Assembly: GCA_027026255.1 (NCBI GenBank)
Contig: JALVOT010000003.1
Coordinates: 62,001-126,000, forward strand
Direction: 5' to 3'
From: Caldifarciminota bacterium
GTDB lineage: Bacteria; Hydrothermota; Tepidihabitantia; SM23-42
DNA: 64,000 nucleotides
Each line of letters starts with the position of its first letter. The first letter of the stretch is position 1. Under the pieces are notes generated by a model. That model was not told the origin of the DNA and searched no databases. It worked only from the letters and a program-made list of their open reading frames with translations. Below are positions 35,080 to 44,190 of this stretch, piece by piece. Both the position numbers and the translations under genes were made by a program.

Positions 35080-35084
35080 AATCA

Positions 35085-35609
35085 ATGAAATCAACCACCG
35101 TGCTCGGTATTAGATATAAAGGCGAGGTGGCAATCGGTTGTGATGGTCAGGTTACCACCGGGGAGACAATAATGAAGCACACCGCCCGCAAAATCAGAAA
35201 GATGTATGATAATAAGATTCTAATCGGATTTGCTGGTTCAACTGCGGATGCCCTTACCCTGTTTGAAAGATTCGAATCGAAACTGGAAGAATTCCAGGGG
35301 AATCTCCCCCGTAGTGTCGTTGAGTTAGCCAAGGATTGGCGTCAGGATAAAATCCTGAGGAGATTAGAAGCGATGCTGGGTATCTTAAACAAGCATCATG
35401 CCTATATTGTTTCCGGTCAGGGAGACATTATTGAACCGGATGACGGTATCATAGCAATCGGTTCTGGAGGGCCCTATGCCCTTGCCGCCTGTCGGGCGCT
35501 TATCAGGTATTCAAAATTATCTGCCCGCCAGATCGTTGAAGAATCGATTAAGATTGCTGCGGGTATCTGTATATATTCAAACTACAAAATTTTTATAGAA
35601 GAGTTATAA
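35085..35609 (+). CDS. hslV: ATP-dependent protease peptidase subunit HslV
   Basis: A 174-residue proteasome-like peptidase. The N-terminal MKS would be removed to expose the catalytic threonine of TTVLGIRY. Other family marks are [37 protein letters not shown] and the [11 protein letters not shown] region. HslV works only with its ATPase HslU, which is usually the next gene. Here the next gene is a sigma factor on the opposite strand, ending within the hslV stop region (6-nt convergent overlap), and hslU is not in the window. It is probably leaderless. Confidence 0.95.
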   Translation: MKSTTVLGIRYKGEVAIGCDGQVTTGETIMKHTARKIRKMYDNKILIGFAGSTADALTLFERFESKLEEFQGNLPRSVVELAKDWRQDKILRRLEAMLGILNKHHAYIVSGQGDIIEPDDGIIAIGSGGPYALAACRALIRYSKLSARQIVEESIKIAAGICIYSNYKIFIEEL

Positions 35610-36437
35610 TTTCTGGCTCGTCATAATCGACTTCAATTTCCTTAAGGCATTCTCTTTAATCTGACGCACCCTTTCGCGGGTAATATTCATCATTCGGCTG
35701 ATTCCCTCAAGGCTCTGGGGCTCATAAGCATCCAGCCCGAAATTTCTCTTCAGGACCTCCCTTTCCCGCGGATTGAGTCGTGCCAGTGATTTTTCCAGTT
35801 TCTCTTTTTGAACCTTCTTTCTAAATATTTCTTCGGGTGAAGGGGTTATCAGATTATTGGCCTTTTCAATATCGAGACGAAAAGATTCAACAAAACTCGA
35901 TTTACCTTCACCAAATGTCTCATCTAAGGAATAGGGCGGTATGAGTTCGCTCAATCCCAGAGAGACAACCGCCTCATCCAGTTTCATAATCCGGGCAAGC
36001 TCCGATAGTGTCGGCTCACGACCATGGTGCTGGATAAAACGGGTGGTCTCTCTTTGAAGTCGTTTTGCCAGGGGACTTTTGGGAACAATCCCCCGCTGTG
36101 TATTAATCGCCTCAAATATAGAACGCTTTATCCACCAGACTGAATAGGTATTAAACCGATATCCCTTCCTTTCATCAAACTTTTCTGCAGCATGAATCAA
36201 TCCCTCATTACCGGCATTAATCAACTCGGAAAGGGACAGCCCCTGATGTTGGAACTTCTTTGCGATATAGACAACAATCCGTAAATTTGCACAGATCAGT
36301 TTCTCTTTTGCTTCAGGGTCATTCTCCTCCCGAACCTTTTTGGCAAGTTCAAATTCTTCTTTCCGGGTCAGAAGTTTATATCGACTGATTTCCTCAAGAT
36401 ATTGTCGCAGTGCTCGCTCATTAACAACCCTGAACAT
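35604..36437 (-). CDS. Short sigma-70 family RNA polymerase sigma factor
   Basis: A 277-residue sigma-70 protein. Regions: 1.2 ([16 protein letters not shown]), 2.1-2.2 ([35 protein letters not shown]), 2.3-2.4 ([17 protein letters not shown]), 3 ([13 protein letters not shown]) and 4.2 ([17 protein letters not shown]). It lacks region 1.1 and the large non-conserved insert. Region 2.4 onward departs from the housekeeping pattern ([13 protein letters not shown] where principal sigmas have a basic RTIRIP-like run), so a group 2 alternative sigma is as likely as the principal one. It is 3 nt after the htrA gene, in a stress-type operon. Confidence 0.9.
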   Translation of the reverse strand: MFRVVNERALRQYLEEISRYKLLTRKEEFELAKKVREENDPEAKEKLICANLRIVVYIAKKFQHQGLSLSELINAGNEGLIHAAEKFDERKGYRFNTYSVWWIKRSIFEAINTQRGIVPKSPLAKRLQRETTRFIQHHGREPTLSELARIMKLDEAVVSLGLSELIPPYSLDETFGEGKSSFVESFRLDIEKANNLITPSPEEIFRKKVQKEKLEKSLARLNPREREVLKRNFGLDAYEPQSLEGISRMMNITRERVRQIKENALRKLKSIMTSQKL

Positions 36438-36440
36438 ATC

Positions 36441-37931
36441 TTAGGGTGTCAGGGCAAGATAAATCTTTCTCTGTCGACGTTGAATATGGAAGATTACCGG
36501 CTTACCCTTTTTCAGATGAGCAATCGCCTTTTTGTAATCGGAGATATCTTTAATCTTCTTCCTGCCAATCATAAGAATTACATCACCCCTGGAGATACCG
36601 GCATCGGCAGCTGGAGAATCCGGCTCAACCCCGACAACCAGAACTCCCGCTTTAGCACTCAAATTATAACCCTCGACCTCAGGACTATCCAGACTGATCA
36701 CCTTCAGTCCCAGATCAAACTTCTTTTCTTCCTCCTTCGTGGTTGAGGCAAGTTTTTCTGGATATTCACCAATTGTTACATATAACGATTTTTCACCGCC
36801 ATTGCGAATCACCTTGATTTTCACCTTTTCCCCTACCCTGGTTGAGGCAACCCGGAATCTAAAAGACTGGATATCCTTAACCGGCTTACCATCAAACTCA
36901 ATGATAACATCACCACTCTTAATCCCGGCACGGTCTGCTGGAGTATCCTCCATCACCTCACTCACCAGAACACCCTCTTTTGATTTCAGATTAAGCGCCT
37001 CTTTCAAATCATCAGTAATTTCCTGAAGATAAATACCCAGATAACCCCTGGTGACCTTGCCCTTGGTGCGCAGTTGTTCAATAACCCGCTGTGCCATATT
37101 CGCGGGGATTGCAAAACCAATTCCAACATTACCTCCACTCGGAGATGTTATAGCAGTATTAATACCGATAACCTCACCACGAATATTAACCAATGGGCCG
37201 CCAGAGTTTCCCGGATTTATTGCTGCGTCGGTCTGAAGAAAACGCTGATAATCAGGGCCTTCAGGAAGGGCAAGTCCGGTCCGACCTTTGGCAGAAATAA
37301 CCCCAACGGTAACAGTTCCTTCAAGATGAAATGGATTGCCAAACGCAATCGCCCAATCACCAACCCTGACCTTATCAGAATCACCAAATCCTAAAAAAGG
37401 CAATTTTTTCTTGCACCGAATTTTCAAAAGGGCGATGTCGGTCCTTGCATCCGTACCCACAATCTTAACATCATCACCTTTAAACTCTTTCTTATTGATT
37501 AACTTAACAACGATATCTGAAGCACCCTTAATCACATGGTAATTTGTTACCACATAACCGTCTTCAGAGATAATAAATCCTGAACCCAGGGTCTGGGTTT
37601 TGCCTTCCAACTTAGGAAAATTTTTGAAAAAATCCTTAAAAAATTCATCCCAGGGACCCTGAAATCGCCATTCAAATCCCGGAACACTACTACTTATCTT
37701 CTTTTCCGCGGATATATTGACAACCGCTGGCGATACAATCTCGGCAATCCTGGTAAAGGGACTTTCTCCAGATTCCCCAACTAAGCCGGGCGGATTTGAT
37801 GATTGAACCGCCCCGGCCTGATTTGGCGTAAATAGAGTTCCTGTGCTAATAATAAGGCCAAACAAAAATGCTACCACTACTGCAATTCCCGCAATAATTC
37901 CGGCCGTGCGTAATGACACCTTTGTATTCAT
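36441..37931 (-). CDS. HtrA/DegP family serine protease with two PDZ domains
   Basis: A 496-residue periplasmic protease/chaperone. An N-terminal membrane anchor (about residues 10-32) is followed by a trypsin-like domain with the full triad: His in TNYHVI, Asp in DARTDIALL and Ser in GNSGGPL. Two PDZ domains follow (about 300-385 and 405-495), with GYLGIYLQ and GVLVV carboxylate-loop-like starts. I chose the ATG at 37931, 5 nt after AAGGAGG; the upstream in-frame GTG at 37937 lies inside that ribosome site. It lies between hsp20 and the sigma factor. Confidence 0.95.
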   Translation of the reverse strand: MNTKVSLRTAGIIAGIAVVVAFLFGLIISTGTLFTPNQAGAVQSSNPPGLVGESGESPFTRIAEIVSPAVVNISAEKKISSSVPGFEWRFQGPWDEFFKDFFKNFPKLEGKTQTLGSGFIISEDGYVVTNYHVIKGASDIVVKLINKKEFKGDDVKIVGTDARTDIALLKIRCKKKLPFLGFGDSDKVRVGDWAIAFGNPFHLEGTVTVGVISAKGRTGLALPEGPDYQRFLQTDAAINPGNSGGPLVNIRGEVIGINTAITSPSGGNVGIGFAIPANMAQRVIEQLRTKGKVTRGYLGIYLQEITDDLKEALNLKSKEGVLVSEVMEDTPADRAGIKSGDVIIEFDGKPVKDIQSFRFRVASTRVGEKVKIKVIRNGGEKSLYVTIGEYPEKLASTTKEEEKKFDLGLKVISLDSPEVEGYNLSAKAGVLVVGVEPDSPAADAGISRGDVILMIGRKKIKDISDYKKAIAHLKKGKPVIFHIQRRQRKIYLALTP

Positions 37932-37992
37932 AAACACCTCCTTATCCCCTTAATTCAAAAAGAATGTAAAAAGGAGGAGAGAGCCAAAAACC

Positions 37993-38439
37993 TTATTTGA
38001 CTTCAACCTCGATTTCTTTCGGTTTCATTGATTCCGGCTTTGGCAGATTAATTATAAGTACACCATTCTTGTAAGATGCCTTGACACGATCCGCCTCAAC
38101 ATCCGTCGGCAGGGTAATCACCCGACTGAACTTACCGTAGGACCGTTCAATACGATGATAGGTTTTATTCTTAACCTCACTTTCCTGTTTTCTCTCTCCG
38201 CTGATTGAAAGTTGATTGCCCCGCACCGAAATTTTGATATCATCTTTCTTCATTCCTGGAAGCTCCGCCTTAACGATGAAATTTTCATTATCCTCCTCAA
38301 GGTCAATAACTGGAGTCCAGAACCCCTCTGGTTCTTCAGTATGGCGGCCGAAGAAACTTGTAAAAAGACGGTCCATATCCTCACGCAAATTCACCAATTC
38401 ACGAAACGGATCCCAACGGCTTAAATGTTTCTCTGCCAT
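37993..38439 (-). CDS. Hsp20 small heat-shock protein
   Basis: A 148-residue alpha-crystallin-type chaperone. The N-terminal WDPFRELVNLREDMDRLF is the family start, the alpha-crystallin domain spans about residues 40-135 (PVIDLEEDNENFIVKAELPG, then GVLIINLPKPE), and the C-terminal tail is KPKEIEVEVK. It binds unfolding proteins and prevents aggregation. The ATG at 38439 is 8 nt after AAAGGAGG; the frame also extends 3 codons up to a GTG, which I reject because it overlaps that site. Confidence 0.96.
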   Translation of the reverse strand: MAEKHLSRWDPFRELVNLREDMDRLFTSFFGRHTEEPEGFWTPVIDLEEDNENFIVKAELPGMKKDDIKISVRGNQLSISGERKQESEVKNKTYHRIERSYGKFSRVITLPTDVEADRVKASYKNGVLIINLPKPESMKPKEIEVEVK

Positions 38440-38456
38440 AATTATCACCTCCTTTC

Positions 38457-38756
38457 TTATTTTTTTCCGATTTTTTTATATTCTGCTTCTCTTTTTTTCA
38501 AAGAACGCTGCGTTGCACGAATCTTTTTTATTAATGAAACCACGGTCTTACTTTTCTGCCAGTCAGACTTCTTTTTTGTAAAGACAGAATCAAAAACAAG
38601 TGTGCCCAATTCTGTAAAATAATCACGCAATTTTCGTTTCAATTCGAAAATCTCGAGTTTTAATTTACCTTTTTGAGTAAGGTCACCAGCCTCTTTACTG
38701 ATAACCTTGGAAGCATCATCAAGCCAGCGCACTAAATCGTCCCACATATTTGGCAT
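38457..38756 (-). CDS. Small coiled-coil protein of the stress operon
   Basis: A 99-residue protein that I do not recognise by name. It starts MPNMWDDLVRWLDDAS, with a helical body (KLKLEIFELKRKLRDYFTELG) and a long basic C-terminal helix. It is cytosolic, with no cysteine pairs. The ATG at 38756 has an AAAGGAGGAG site; the frame also runs 5 codons further up. It lies 17 nt before hsp20 and is likely in the same operon. A role in stress response is inferred from position only. Confidence 0.65.
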   Translation of the reverse strand: MPNMWDDLVRWLDDASKVISKEAGDLTQKGKLKLEIFELKRKLRDYFTELGTLVFDSVFTKKKSDWQKSKTVVSLIKKIRATQRSLKKREAEYKKIGKK

Positions 38757-38827
38757 CTCTCCTCCTTTCATTTCATTAGTTTAGACAGGACTGGTTAAAA
38801 ATGGTTTATTGATAAAGATTGAAATCG

Positions 38828-39385
38828 TTATGTTTCCCTGATCTCTTTTTCTTTTTTAGCCAGGGCATCATCAATCTTTTTAATCAATTCATCGGTAATC
38901 TTTTGTATCTCTTCCTGGGCTGAATAAGATTCATCCTCGGAAATCTTCTTCTCCTTGGCCGCCCGTTTTATTTCGTTGTTCGCCTCACGCCGAATATTTC
39001 GAATCGCCACCTTCGCCTCTTCCCCGATACGCTGGGAGAGTTTAATAAGTTCCTCACGACGTTCAGTTGTAAGTGGTGGGATCGGCAATCTGATCACAGT
39101 GCCATCATTATTCGGGGTAAGACCGATTGCTGATTTATATATAGCCTTTTCAATATTCGGAAGCACCGTCTTATCCCAGGGTTGAATAATAATCATCCTC
39201 GGCTCCGGGATACTGATTGAAGCCACCTGATTTAGAGGTAACAGACTATTATAGTATTCTACCTTAATACCCTCAAGAAGTGCTGGAGACGCCCGACCGG
39301 TCCGGAGTTGAGATAATTCCTGAACCAAAAGACTCAATGATTTCTCCATTTTTTTTCGAGCGTTTTCCTTGATTTCTTTAATCAT
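38828..39385 (-). CDS. frr: Ribosome recycling factor
   Basis: A 185-residue tRNA-mimic that splits ribosomes after termination, together with EF-G. Conserved features: LRTGRASPALLEGIKVEYYNS split over residues 27-47, ISIPEPRMIIIQPWD, LGLTPNNDG-like IGLTPNNDGTVIRLPIPPLT and the helical RRE/KRAAKE arm. Length is normal. It overlaps pyrH by 8 nt as last gene of the translation operon. Confidence 0.97.
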   Translation of the reverse strand: MIKEIKENARKKMEKSLSLLVQELSQLRTGRASPALLEGIKVEYYNSLLPLNQVASISIPEPRMIIIQPWDKTVLPNIEKAIYKSAIGLTPNNDGTVIRLPIPPLTTERREELIKLSQRIGEEAKVAIRNIRREANNEIKRAAKEKKISEDESYSAQEEIQKITDELIKKIDDALAKKEKEIRET

Positions 39386-40109
39386 GTCTTCCTCCTGGTT
39401 CTAAAAAACTGCCGATATTTTTACCGGAAATTATATCGAACAAAGGATATTTCATAAAATTATAAACACATATCTTTATATTATTCTCACGACATATATT
39501 AAAGGCGGTAAGGTCCATCACCTGAAGGTTCTTCTTTATTGCCTGGGTAAATGTCAAACGGTGATAAAATACCGCCCCGGGGTTCTTCTCGGGATCGGAT
39601 GAATATACACCTCTCACCTTTGTGCCCTTTATGAGAATATCAGCGCCGAGTTCAACCGCACGCATTGCTGCAGTAGTATCAGTGGTGAATAGCGGATTCC
39701 CGGTACCACCGACCAGGAGAAGAACCGTTCCCCCTTCAAAAATTTTTCGGTCCTCAATTTTATTAAATCTTTTGGTCATCCCCTTTATTTCGATACTGCT
39801 GCAGAGCCTTATGGGGATTCCCCTTTTTGAAAGCGCGGTGTGAAGAACAATACCATTGATTATCGTGCTCATCATTCCGCAAAAATCGGCATCAACTCGC
39901 GGTAACCACGCGATTTCCCGACCCCTCACAATATTACCGCCGCCCACAACAACCCCTAACTTTACCCCAGCCCAATGGATATCGACAATCTGGTCAGCAG
40001 TATATGCAATGGCATCCTGGTCGAATAATTTCCCCTTTTTACCGAGAAATTCACCGGAGATTTTTAGAATTATTTTTTTGTATTTAGTCCTTTTCTTTTT
40101 GTCTTTCAT
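39378..40109 (-). CDS. pyrH: Uridylate kinase
   Basis: A 243-residue hexameric UMP kinase making UDP from UMP and ATP. Family features: KKIILKISGEFLG near the start, GVVVGGGNIVRG, the D-x-M-G-type DFCGMMSTIINGIVLH, LLVGGTGNPLFTTDTTAAMRA and ILIKGTKVRGVYSSDP. The basic KDKKKRTKYK start is longer than usual but has no better internal start. Overlaps tsf by 4 nt and frr by 8 nt. Confidence 0.97.
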   Translation of the reverse strand: MKDKKKRTKYKKIILKISGEFLGKKGKLFDQDAIAYTADQIVDIHWAGVKLGVVVGGGNIVRGREIAWLPRVDADFCGMMSTIINGIVLHTALSKRGIPIRLCSSIEIKGMTKRFNKIEDRKIFEGGTVLLLVGGTGNPLFTTDTTAAMRAVELGADILIKGTKVRGVYSSDPEKNPGAVFYHRLTFTQAIKKNLQVMDLTAFNICRENNIKICVYNFMKYPLFDIISGKNIGSFLEPGGRHD

Positions 40110-40693
40110 TCGCCGAGGCGAAAACGGACAAAACGGCGGACCACTATATTTTCACCAAATTTTGCGATATGTTCTTTAATATAATCGCCAACAGTTTTTT
40201 CTGGATTTTTCACAAATGGTTGTTCCAATAGACAGGCATCTGTATAAAACTTTTCTAATTTGCCTGCCACAATCTTCTCTACAATATGGGAAGGTTTTTT
40301 TAAATCCTTAATCATACTGCGATAAATTTCCTTTTCTCTCTCAATCACATCTGACGGCACCTCTTCCCGACTCACAACCATAGGTTCACTTGCGGCAATC
40401 TGAAGCGCAATATCGCGCACAAAACGCCTGAATTCCGGGGTACGGGCGACAAAGTCAGTTTCACAATTGACCTCTACCAGCACACCCAATCTATCCCCGG
40501 GGTGAATATAAGCATCAATAATACCTTCCTTGGTAACCCTGCCGACCTTTTTTGCCGCCAGGGCAAGTCCTTTCTTCCTCAATATTTCAACCGCCTTGTC
40601 CAGATCTCCCTGGACCTCATTCAGGGCATTTTTACAATCTACAATACCCGCCCCGGTTCTTGCACGTAACTCCCTAAGTTTTTCCTGATTCAT
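40106..40693 (-). CDS. tsf: Elongation factor Ts
   Basis: A 195-residue nucleotide exchange factor for EF-Tu. It starts MNQEKLRELRARTGAGIVDC, the standard UBA-like start with the TGAG motif, then CETDFVARTPEFRRF, the core that contacts EF-Tu. I set the start at the ATG at 40693, which follows AAGGAGGCTT; the same frame extends 20 codons up but that part lies inside rpsB. So tsf overlaps the end of rpsB by 20 nt. Shorter than E. coli EF-Ts, with a single core subdomain, as in many thermophile-type proteins. Confidence 0.96.
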   Translation of the reverse strand: MNQEKLRELRARTGAGIVDCKNALNEVQGDLDKAVEILRKKGLALAAKKVGRVTKEGIIDAYIHPGDRLGVLVEVNCETDFVARTPEFRRFVRDIALQIAASEPMVVSREEVPSDVIEREKEIYRSMIKDLKKPSHIVEKIVAGKLEKFYTDACLLEQPFVKNPEKTVGDYIKEHIAKFGENIVVRRFVRFRLGE

Positions 40694-41411
40694 AAGCCTC
40701 CTTAGCCTCCTTCTCTTCAGTCTCAAATCCTTTTCTTCCTTCAATAACTGCATTGCTGATTATTTTGGTAATAAGTGAAATCGACCGGATTGAATCATCA
40801 TTAGCCGGTATCGGATATGGAACCTGGGTCGGATCAACATTTGTATCGACAATCGCGACGACTGGGATATTCATACGCAGTGCCTCACGGAATGCCGTAA
40901 CATCCTTATTGATATCAACGATATAGAGAAGTCCGGGAAGATGCTCCATATTCTTCAACCCCTCAAAATATTTCAGAAGTTTGGTATACTCCCGTTCCAA
41001 TCTTGCACTCTCTTTTTTTGTAAGCAATGACCATCTTCCATCTTCACGCATCTGTTCAAATTCGCGTAATCGGGCAATGCGTTGATTAAGGACATTAAAA
41101 TTTGTCAGTAAACCACCCAACCAGCGTTCTGCCACATAAAATGCACCGGCCCTCTGTGCCTCTTCTTTTATAATATCCTTGGCCTGCTTTTTGGTACCCA
41201 CATAGAGAATACCTTTACCCTGCTCGGCAATACGAACTACCGCGTCATAGGCACGATTAAGATACTGCTGGGTCTTTCTCAAATCAATTATATGAACCCC
41301 ATTTCTCTTACCATAAATATATGGAGCCATCTTCGGGTTCCAGCGCTTGGTCCGATGTCCAAAATGGCATCCCGCATTTATCAACTGTTCAATATTAATC
41401 AATTCCTGCAA
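40674..41411 (-). CDS. rpsB: Ribosomal protein S2 (uS2)
   Basis: A 245-residue small-subunit protein. Family features: INAGCHFGHRTKRWNPKMAPY, IIDLRKTQQYL, ILYVGTKKQAKDII, ERWLGGLLTNF, PGLLYIVDINKD and PVVAIVDTNVDP. Length is normal. The GC-rich RNA-binding region is intact. It precedes tsf, as in almost all bacteria. Confidence 0.98.
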   Translation of the reverse strand: MQELINIEQLINAGCHFGHRTKRWNPKMAPYIYGKRNGVHIIDLRKTQQYLNRAYDAVVRIAEQGKGILYVGTKKQAKDIIKEEAQRAGAFYVAERWLGGLLTNFNVLNQRIARLREFEQMREDGRWSLLTKKESARLEREYTKLLKYFEGLKNMEHLPGLLYIVDINKDVTAFREALRMNIPVVAIVDTNVDPTQVPYPIPANDDSIRSISLITKIISNAVIEGRKGFETEEKEAKEAYESGKT

Positions 41412-41420
41412 ACCAGCTCC

Positions 41421-41804
41421 TTATCGTTTTGAAAACTGATATCTTTTCCTTCTCTTTGCCAGACCATACTTCATCCTTTCCTTTTTTCTGGGATCCCGTT
41501 TTAACAACCCTGCACTCTTTAAAGTTGGTCTTAACTCGGGATTAAATTTTACCAGGGCACGGGCGATCCCATGACAGACTGCACCGGCCTGGCCCGAAAT
41601 GCCACCCCCGGAAGTCTTAACCTTGACATCCACAGAGCCTTTAACTCCGGCGGTAATCAAAGGCAAATTTATCAAATCCACAAGGTCCTGACGTCCAAAA
41701 TATTTTATCGGCTTACAATTATTAACGCTTATCTTCCCGGTTCCTGAAGTCAATATCACCTTGGCCCGCGCTGTCTTTCGGGAACCGGTTATGATTTCAG
41801 CCAT
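41421..41804 (-). CDS. rpsI: Ribosomal protein S9 (uS9)
   Basis: A 127-residue protein. It has SRKTARAKVILTSGTGKISVNN at the start, GGGISGQAGAVCHGIARAL in the middle, and the basic tail ending in KRRKRYQFSKR, which reaches the P-site tRNA. The ribosome site GGAGGTGATT precedes the ATG. Pairs with rplM 27 nt upstream, as usual. Confidence 0.98.
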   Translation of the reverse strand: MAEIITGSRKTARAKVILTSGTGKISVNNCKPIKYFGRQDLVDLINLPLITAGVKGSVDVKVKTSGGGISGQAGAVCHGIARALVKFNPELRPTLKSAGLLKRDPRKKERMKYGLAKRRKRYQFSKR

Positions 41805-41831
41805 AAATCACCTCCTGAGCTTCTATATTAT

Positions 41832-42260
41832 TCACAACTCAATCTCTTTTGGAGCCTGGGCCTTATGTGGATGTTCAGCCCCGATGTAAAGTTTCAGCCG
41901 TTTCAATCTTCGGGCGCGCAATCGATTCTTGGGCAGCATACCACTTACTGCATGATAAATTGCCTTCTCTGGATTCTTTTTCAACATCTGGCTTAGATTG
42001 ATCTGTTTCAGGCCACCCGGATAAAAAGAATGGGAATAGTAAATCTTATCCTGCATCTTCTTCCCGGTAACACGAAACTTATCCGCATTCACCACAACAA
42101 CAAAATCTCCACAATCAATATGAGGTGTATATTGAGGTTTATGTTTACCCATCAATATAACCGCAATCCTTGAAGCAAGTCGCCCCAGTACCTTATCCTT
42201 GGCATCAACCAGATACCAGGTCCGCTCAACCTCATTTTTTTTCAGAACCTTGGTCTTCAT
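41832..42260 (-). CDS. rplM: Ribosomal protein L13 (uL13)
   Basis: A 142-residue large-subunit protein. Features: [21 protein letters not shown], the [21 protein letters not shown] core, [16 protein letters not shown] and the C-terminal [11 protein letters not shown]. First gene of the rplM-rpsI-rpsB-tsf-pyrH-frr operon. Its ATG lies 8 nt after the -10, so even this ribosomal operon appears to start leaderless. Confidence 0.98.
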   Translation of the reverse strand: MKTKVLKKNEVERTWYLVDAKDKVLGRLASRIAVILMGKHKPQYTPHIDCGDFVVVVNADKFRVTGKKMQDKIYYSHSFYPGGLKQINLSQMLKKNPEKAIYHAVSGMLPKNRLRARRLKRLKLYIGAEHPHKAQAPKEIEL

Positions 42261-42268
42261 AGATTGTA

Positions 42269-42296
42269 ATTATAGATAAATTTTGGGAAATGTCAA
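42269..42296 (-). promoter_or_regulatory. rplM operon promoter (leaderless type)
   Basis: Minus strand: TTGACA (42296-42291), 16-bp spacer, TATAAT (42274-42269); ATG 8 nt further on. Confidence 0.85.
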
Positions 42297-42361
42297 TAAA
42301 AAAATGATATCCAGCAAAAATCCCTGTATATTCCGCAATCTGCACCTCTCCGCATAGAACA

Positions 42362-43417
42362 TTAAAACCATAATCTTCTCTTCTTTATTGCCTGATAAGG
42401 ACATACTTCAATACAGCAGTAACATCGGATACATCGTTCATAATCCACCATCCGATTTTTTATCGCATTGGTCGGACAGATATCAACGCAAAAATCACAA
42501 AATCGGCACAGTCTTTCATCAATCCAGGGAACCTGCTTGAGCCATATTCGATAAAAAAGCCGACCGATGGATTCTACAACCCTTTTTCTGAAAGGGAAAA
42601 CATACGGTCTTTTAAATCCTTTAATCAAATTTATACGACCGATATATTCTATCTCCTCAGGTATAAAGTATTTTTCGACTCGGGCAATCTTAATTGTCGG
42701 AACATCATCTGGATTGATTCCCGCAATCCGGGCGCAGGCATAATCTACTGCATGTCCATTATTACCGGCGATTAGTTGATTCAATACAAAACGGTGTTTC
42801 TGACTATCAAAAACATTCAAGGCATCAACAATCACAAGGTCCGGGGGACGAATCCGGTATATCTCCAAAAGCACCTTACTGAAACGGTCAATATCCACAA
42901 ACAACTTATGAATATAAGCCTTCAATGCCCCGGGGACAATTCCAAAGTGATTCTTAACCGCCAGGCTCAGAGTGGTAAGGTCATGCACCTTAAACTTGGG
43001 CAGTGAAATAAGAAGATCACAATCAAAAATCTCTTTTGATACATAAACATTTTTTAAAAGACCTGTTCTGTTTTCAATACGCACTATCTCCTGAGCGATA
43101 TTACGAAACCTCCCTTTACTGGCATCTAAAAATCCACAAAGCTCTGCCACCTCAACTGCATTATACCTGCTGTTTGATGCGGGATTATCACCCACCACAA
43201 CCTCGGCACCGCAATCCAACAGATAAGAAACCACGGCAGAAATCAGTGTCGGCGAGGTAACGACCCCTTCCTCAAACCGAGACGGCCTGAGCATATTCGG
43301 TTTCACAAAAACCTTTTTATGCCGTAAATCTTTAAGACCTGATGTGGAAAATATTTCCGGAATCAATCTATTTAACTGCTGAGGTTCAGTATGCCTTATA
43401 ACAACAAGAGGCTTCAT
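42362..43417 (-). CDS. DUF362 protein with C-terminal 2x[4Fe-4S] ferredoxin domain
   Basis: A 351-residue protein. Residues 1-280 are DUF362: KVFVKPNMLRPS, then GAEVVVGDNPAS, LISLPKFKVHDLTTLSLAVKN and the late VDYACARIAGINPDD. Residues about 293-345 hold two CxxCxxCxxxC clusters (CRFCDFCVDICP and CIRCYCCIEVCP). Such proteins are thought to be iron-sulfur redox proteins; the reaction is not known. It starts directly at the end of rsmA (1-nt overlap) and is last in the metG-tatD-rsmA operon. Confidence 0.9.
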   Translation of the reverse strand: MKPLVVIRHTEPQQLNRLIPEIFSTSGLKDLRHKKVFVKPNMLRPSRFEEGVVTSPTLISAVVSYLLDCGAEVVVGDNPASNSRYNAVEVAELCGFLDASKGRFRNIAQEIVRIENRTGLLKNVYVSKEIFDCDLLISLPKFKVHDLTTLSLAVKNHFGIVPGALKAYIHKLFVDIDRFSKVLLEIYRIRPPDLVIVDALNVFDSQKHRFVLNQLIAGNNGHAVDYACARIAGINPDDVPTIKIARVEKYFIPEEIEYIGRINLIKGFKRPYVFPFRKRVVESIGRLFYRIWLKQVPWIDERLCRFCDFCVDICPTNAIKNRMVDYERCIRCYCCIEVCPYQAIKKRRLWF

Positions 43418-44190
43418 TAGCCGAAACCCAATTTCTTAAAAATATCTATATACTCATCTATTGTTAACTCTTCTGGTCTTCTTTCCAGTATGGAACTTTC
43501 TAAAATTTCCGGACTAACCTTTAAGTAATTGCGAATTGCATTCTTTAATAACTTCCGCCGATAGCAAAAGATGCCCTTTATAAATGCAAAGAACATCTTT
43601 TCATTATCTACTTTATATAAAGGTTTTCTATTAAAAAAAGAAAGAACCATTGAATTCACCCTGGGTCTCGGTGAAAAATAGCGTGCCGGAATTGCAAGTT
43701 CCTTTTTTAAATCAAAATAATAATTTACAAAAACCGTTATTGAACCATACTTTCGACTGCCGGTCTCTGCAAGAAGCCGTTCTCCATATTCTTTCTGGAC
43801 GGTCAAAATCGCCCGTTTGAAAAATCTTCGTTTATTCACCAGCCTTTCCAGGATTGGTGTGGTTATGGAATAGGGTATATTGCCGATGATGACCGGTTTA
43901 TTAAGAGATTCAATTTCGATTTTTAAAAAATCCCTGTTTATGATTTTGGTATTCGGCAGGGCTAATGTTTCAAGATATTGAACAAGCCTCGGGTCGATCT
44001 CAAGGGCGATCAATTCCCGGGCGCACCGTGCAATCTCCTTAGTGAGGATTCCCTTACCCGCTCCAATCTCCAGAACCACTTCATCTTCAATCCGGGCAAG
44101 TTCTGCAATCTGTTCGGCGATACGCCGGCTCGTCAAGAAATGCTGACCCAGGGTCTTTTTAGCACGAAAACAGCTTGGACGCGTTGTCAC
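43417..44190 (-). CDS. rsmA: 16S rRNA dimethyladenosine transferase
   Basis: A 257-residue KsgA-type methyltransferase that dimethylates two adenines at the 3' end of 16S rRNA. Motifs: KTLGQHFL, LEIGAGKGILTKEIA (SAM loop), ALEIDPRLV, IGNIPYSITTPIL (the NIPY catalytic motif) and the RPRVNSMVL C-terminal signature. Start is GTG at 44190, 11 nt after GGAGG. It overlaps the end of tatD by 32 nt. Confidence 0.96.
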   Translation of the reverse strand: MTTRPSCFRAKKTLGQHFLTSRRIAEQIAELARIEDEVVLEIGAGKGILTKEIARCARELIALEIDPRLVQYLETLALPNTKIINRDFLKIEIESLNKPVIIGNIPYSITTPILERLVNKRRFFKRAILTVQKEYGERLLAETGSRKYGSITVFVNYYFDLKKELAIPARYFSPRPRVNSMVLSFFNRKPLYKVDNEKMFFAFIKGIFCYRRKLLKNAIRNYLKVSPEILESSILERRPEELTIDEYIDIFKKLGFG

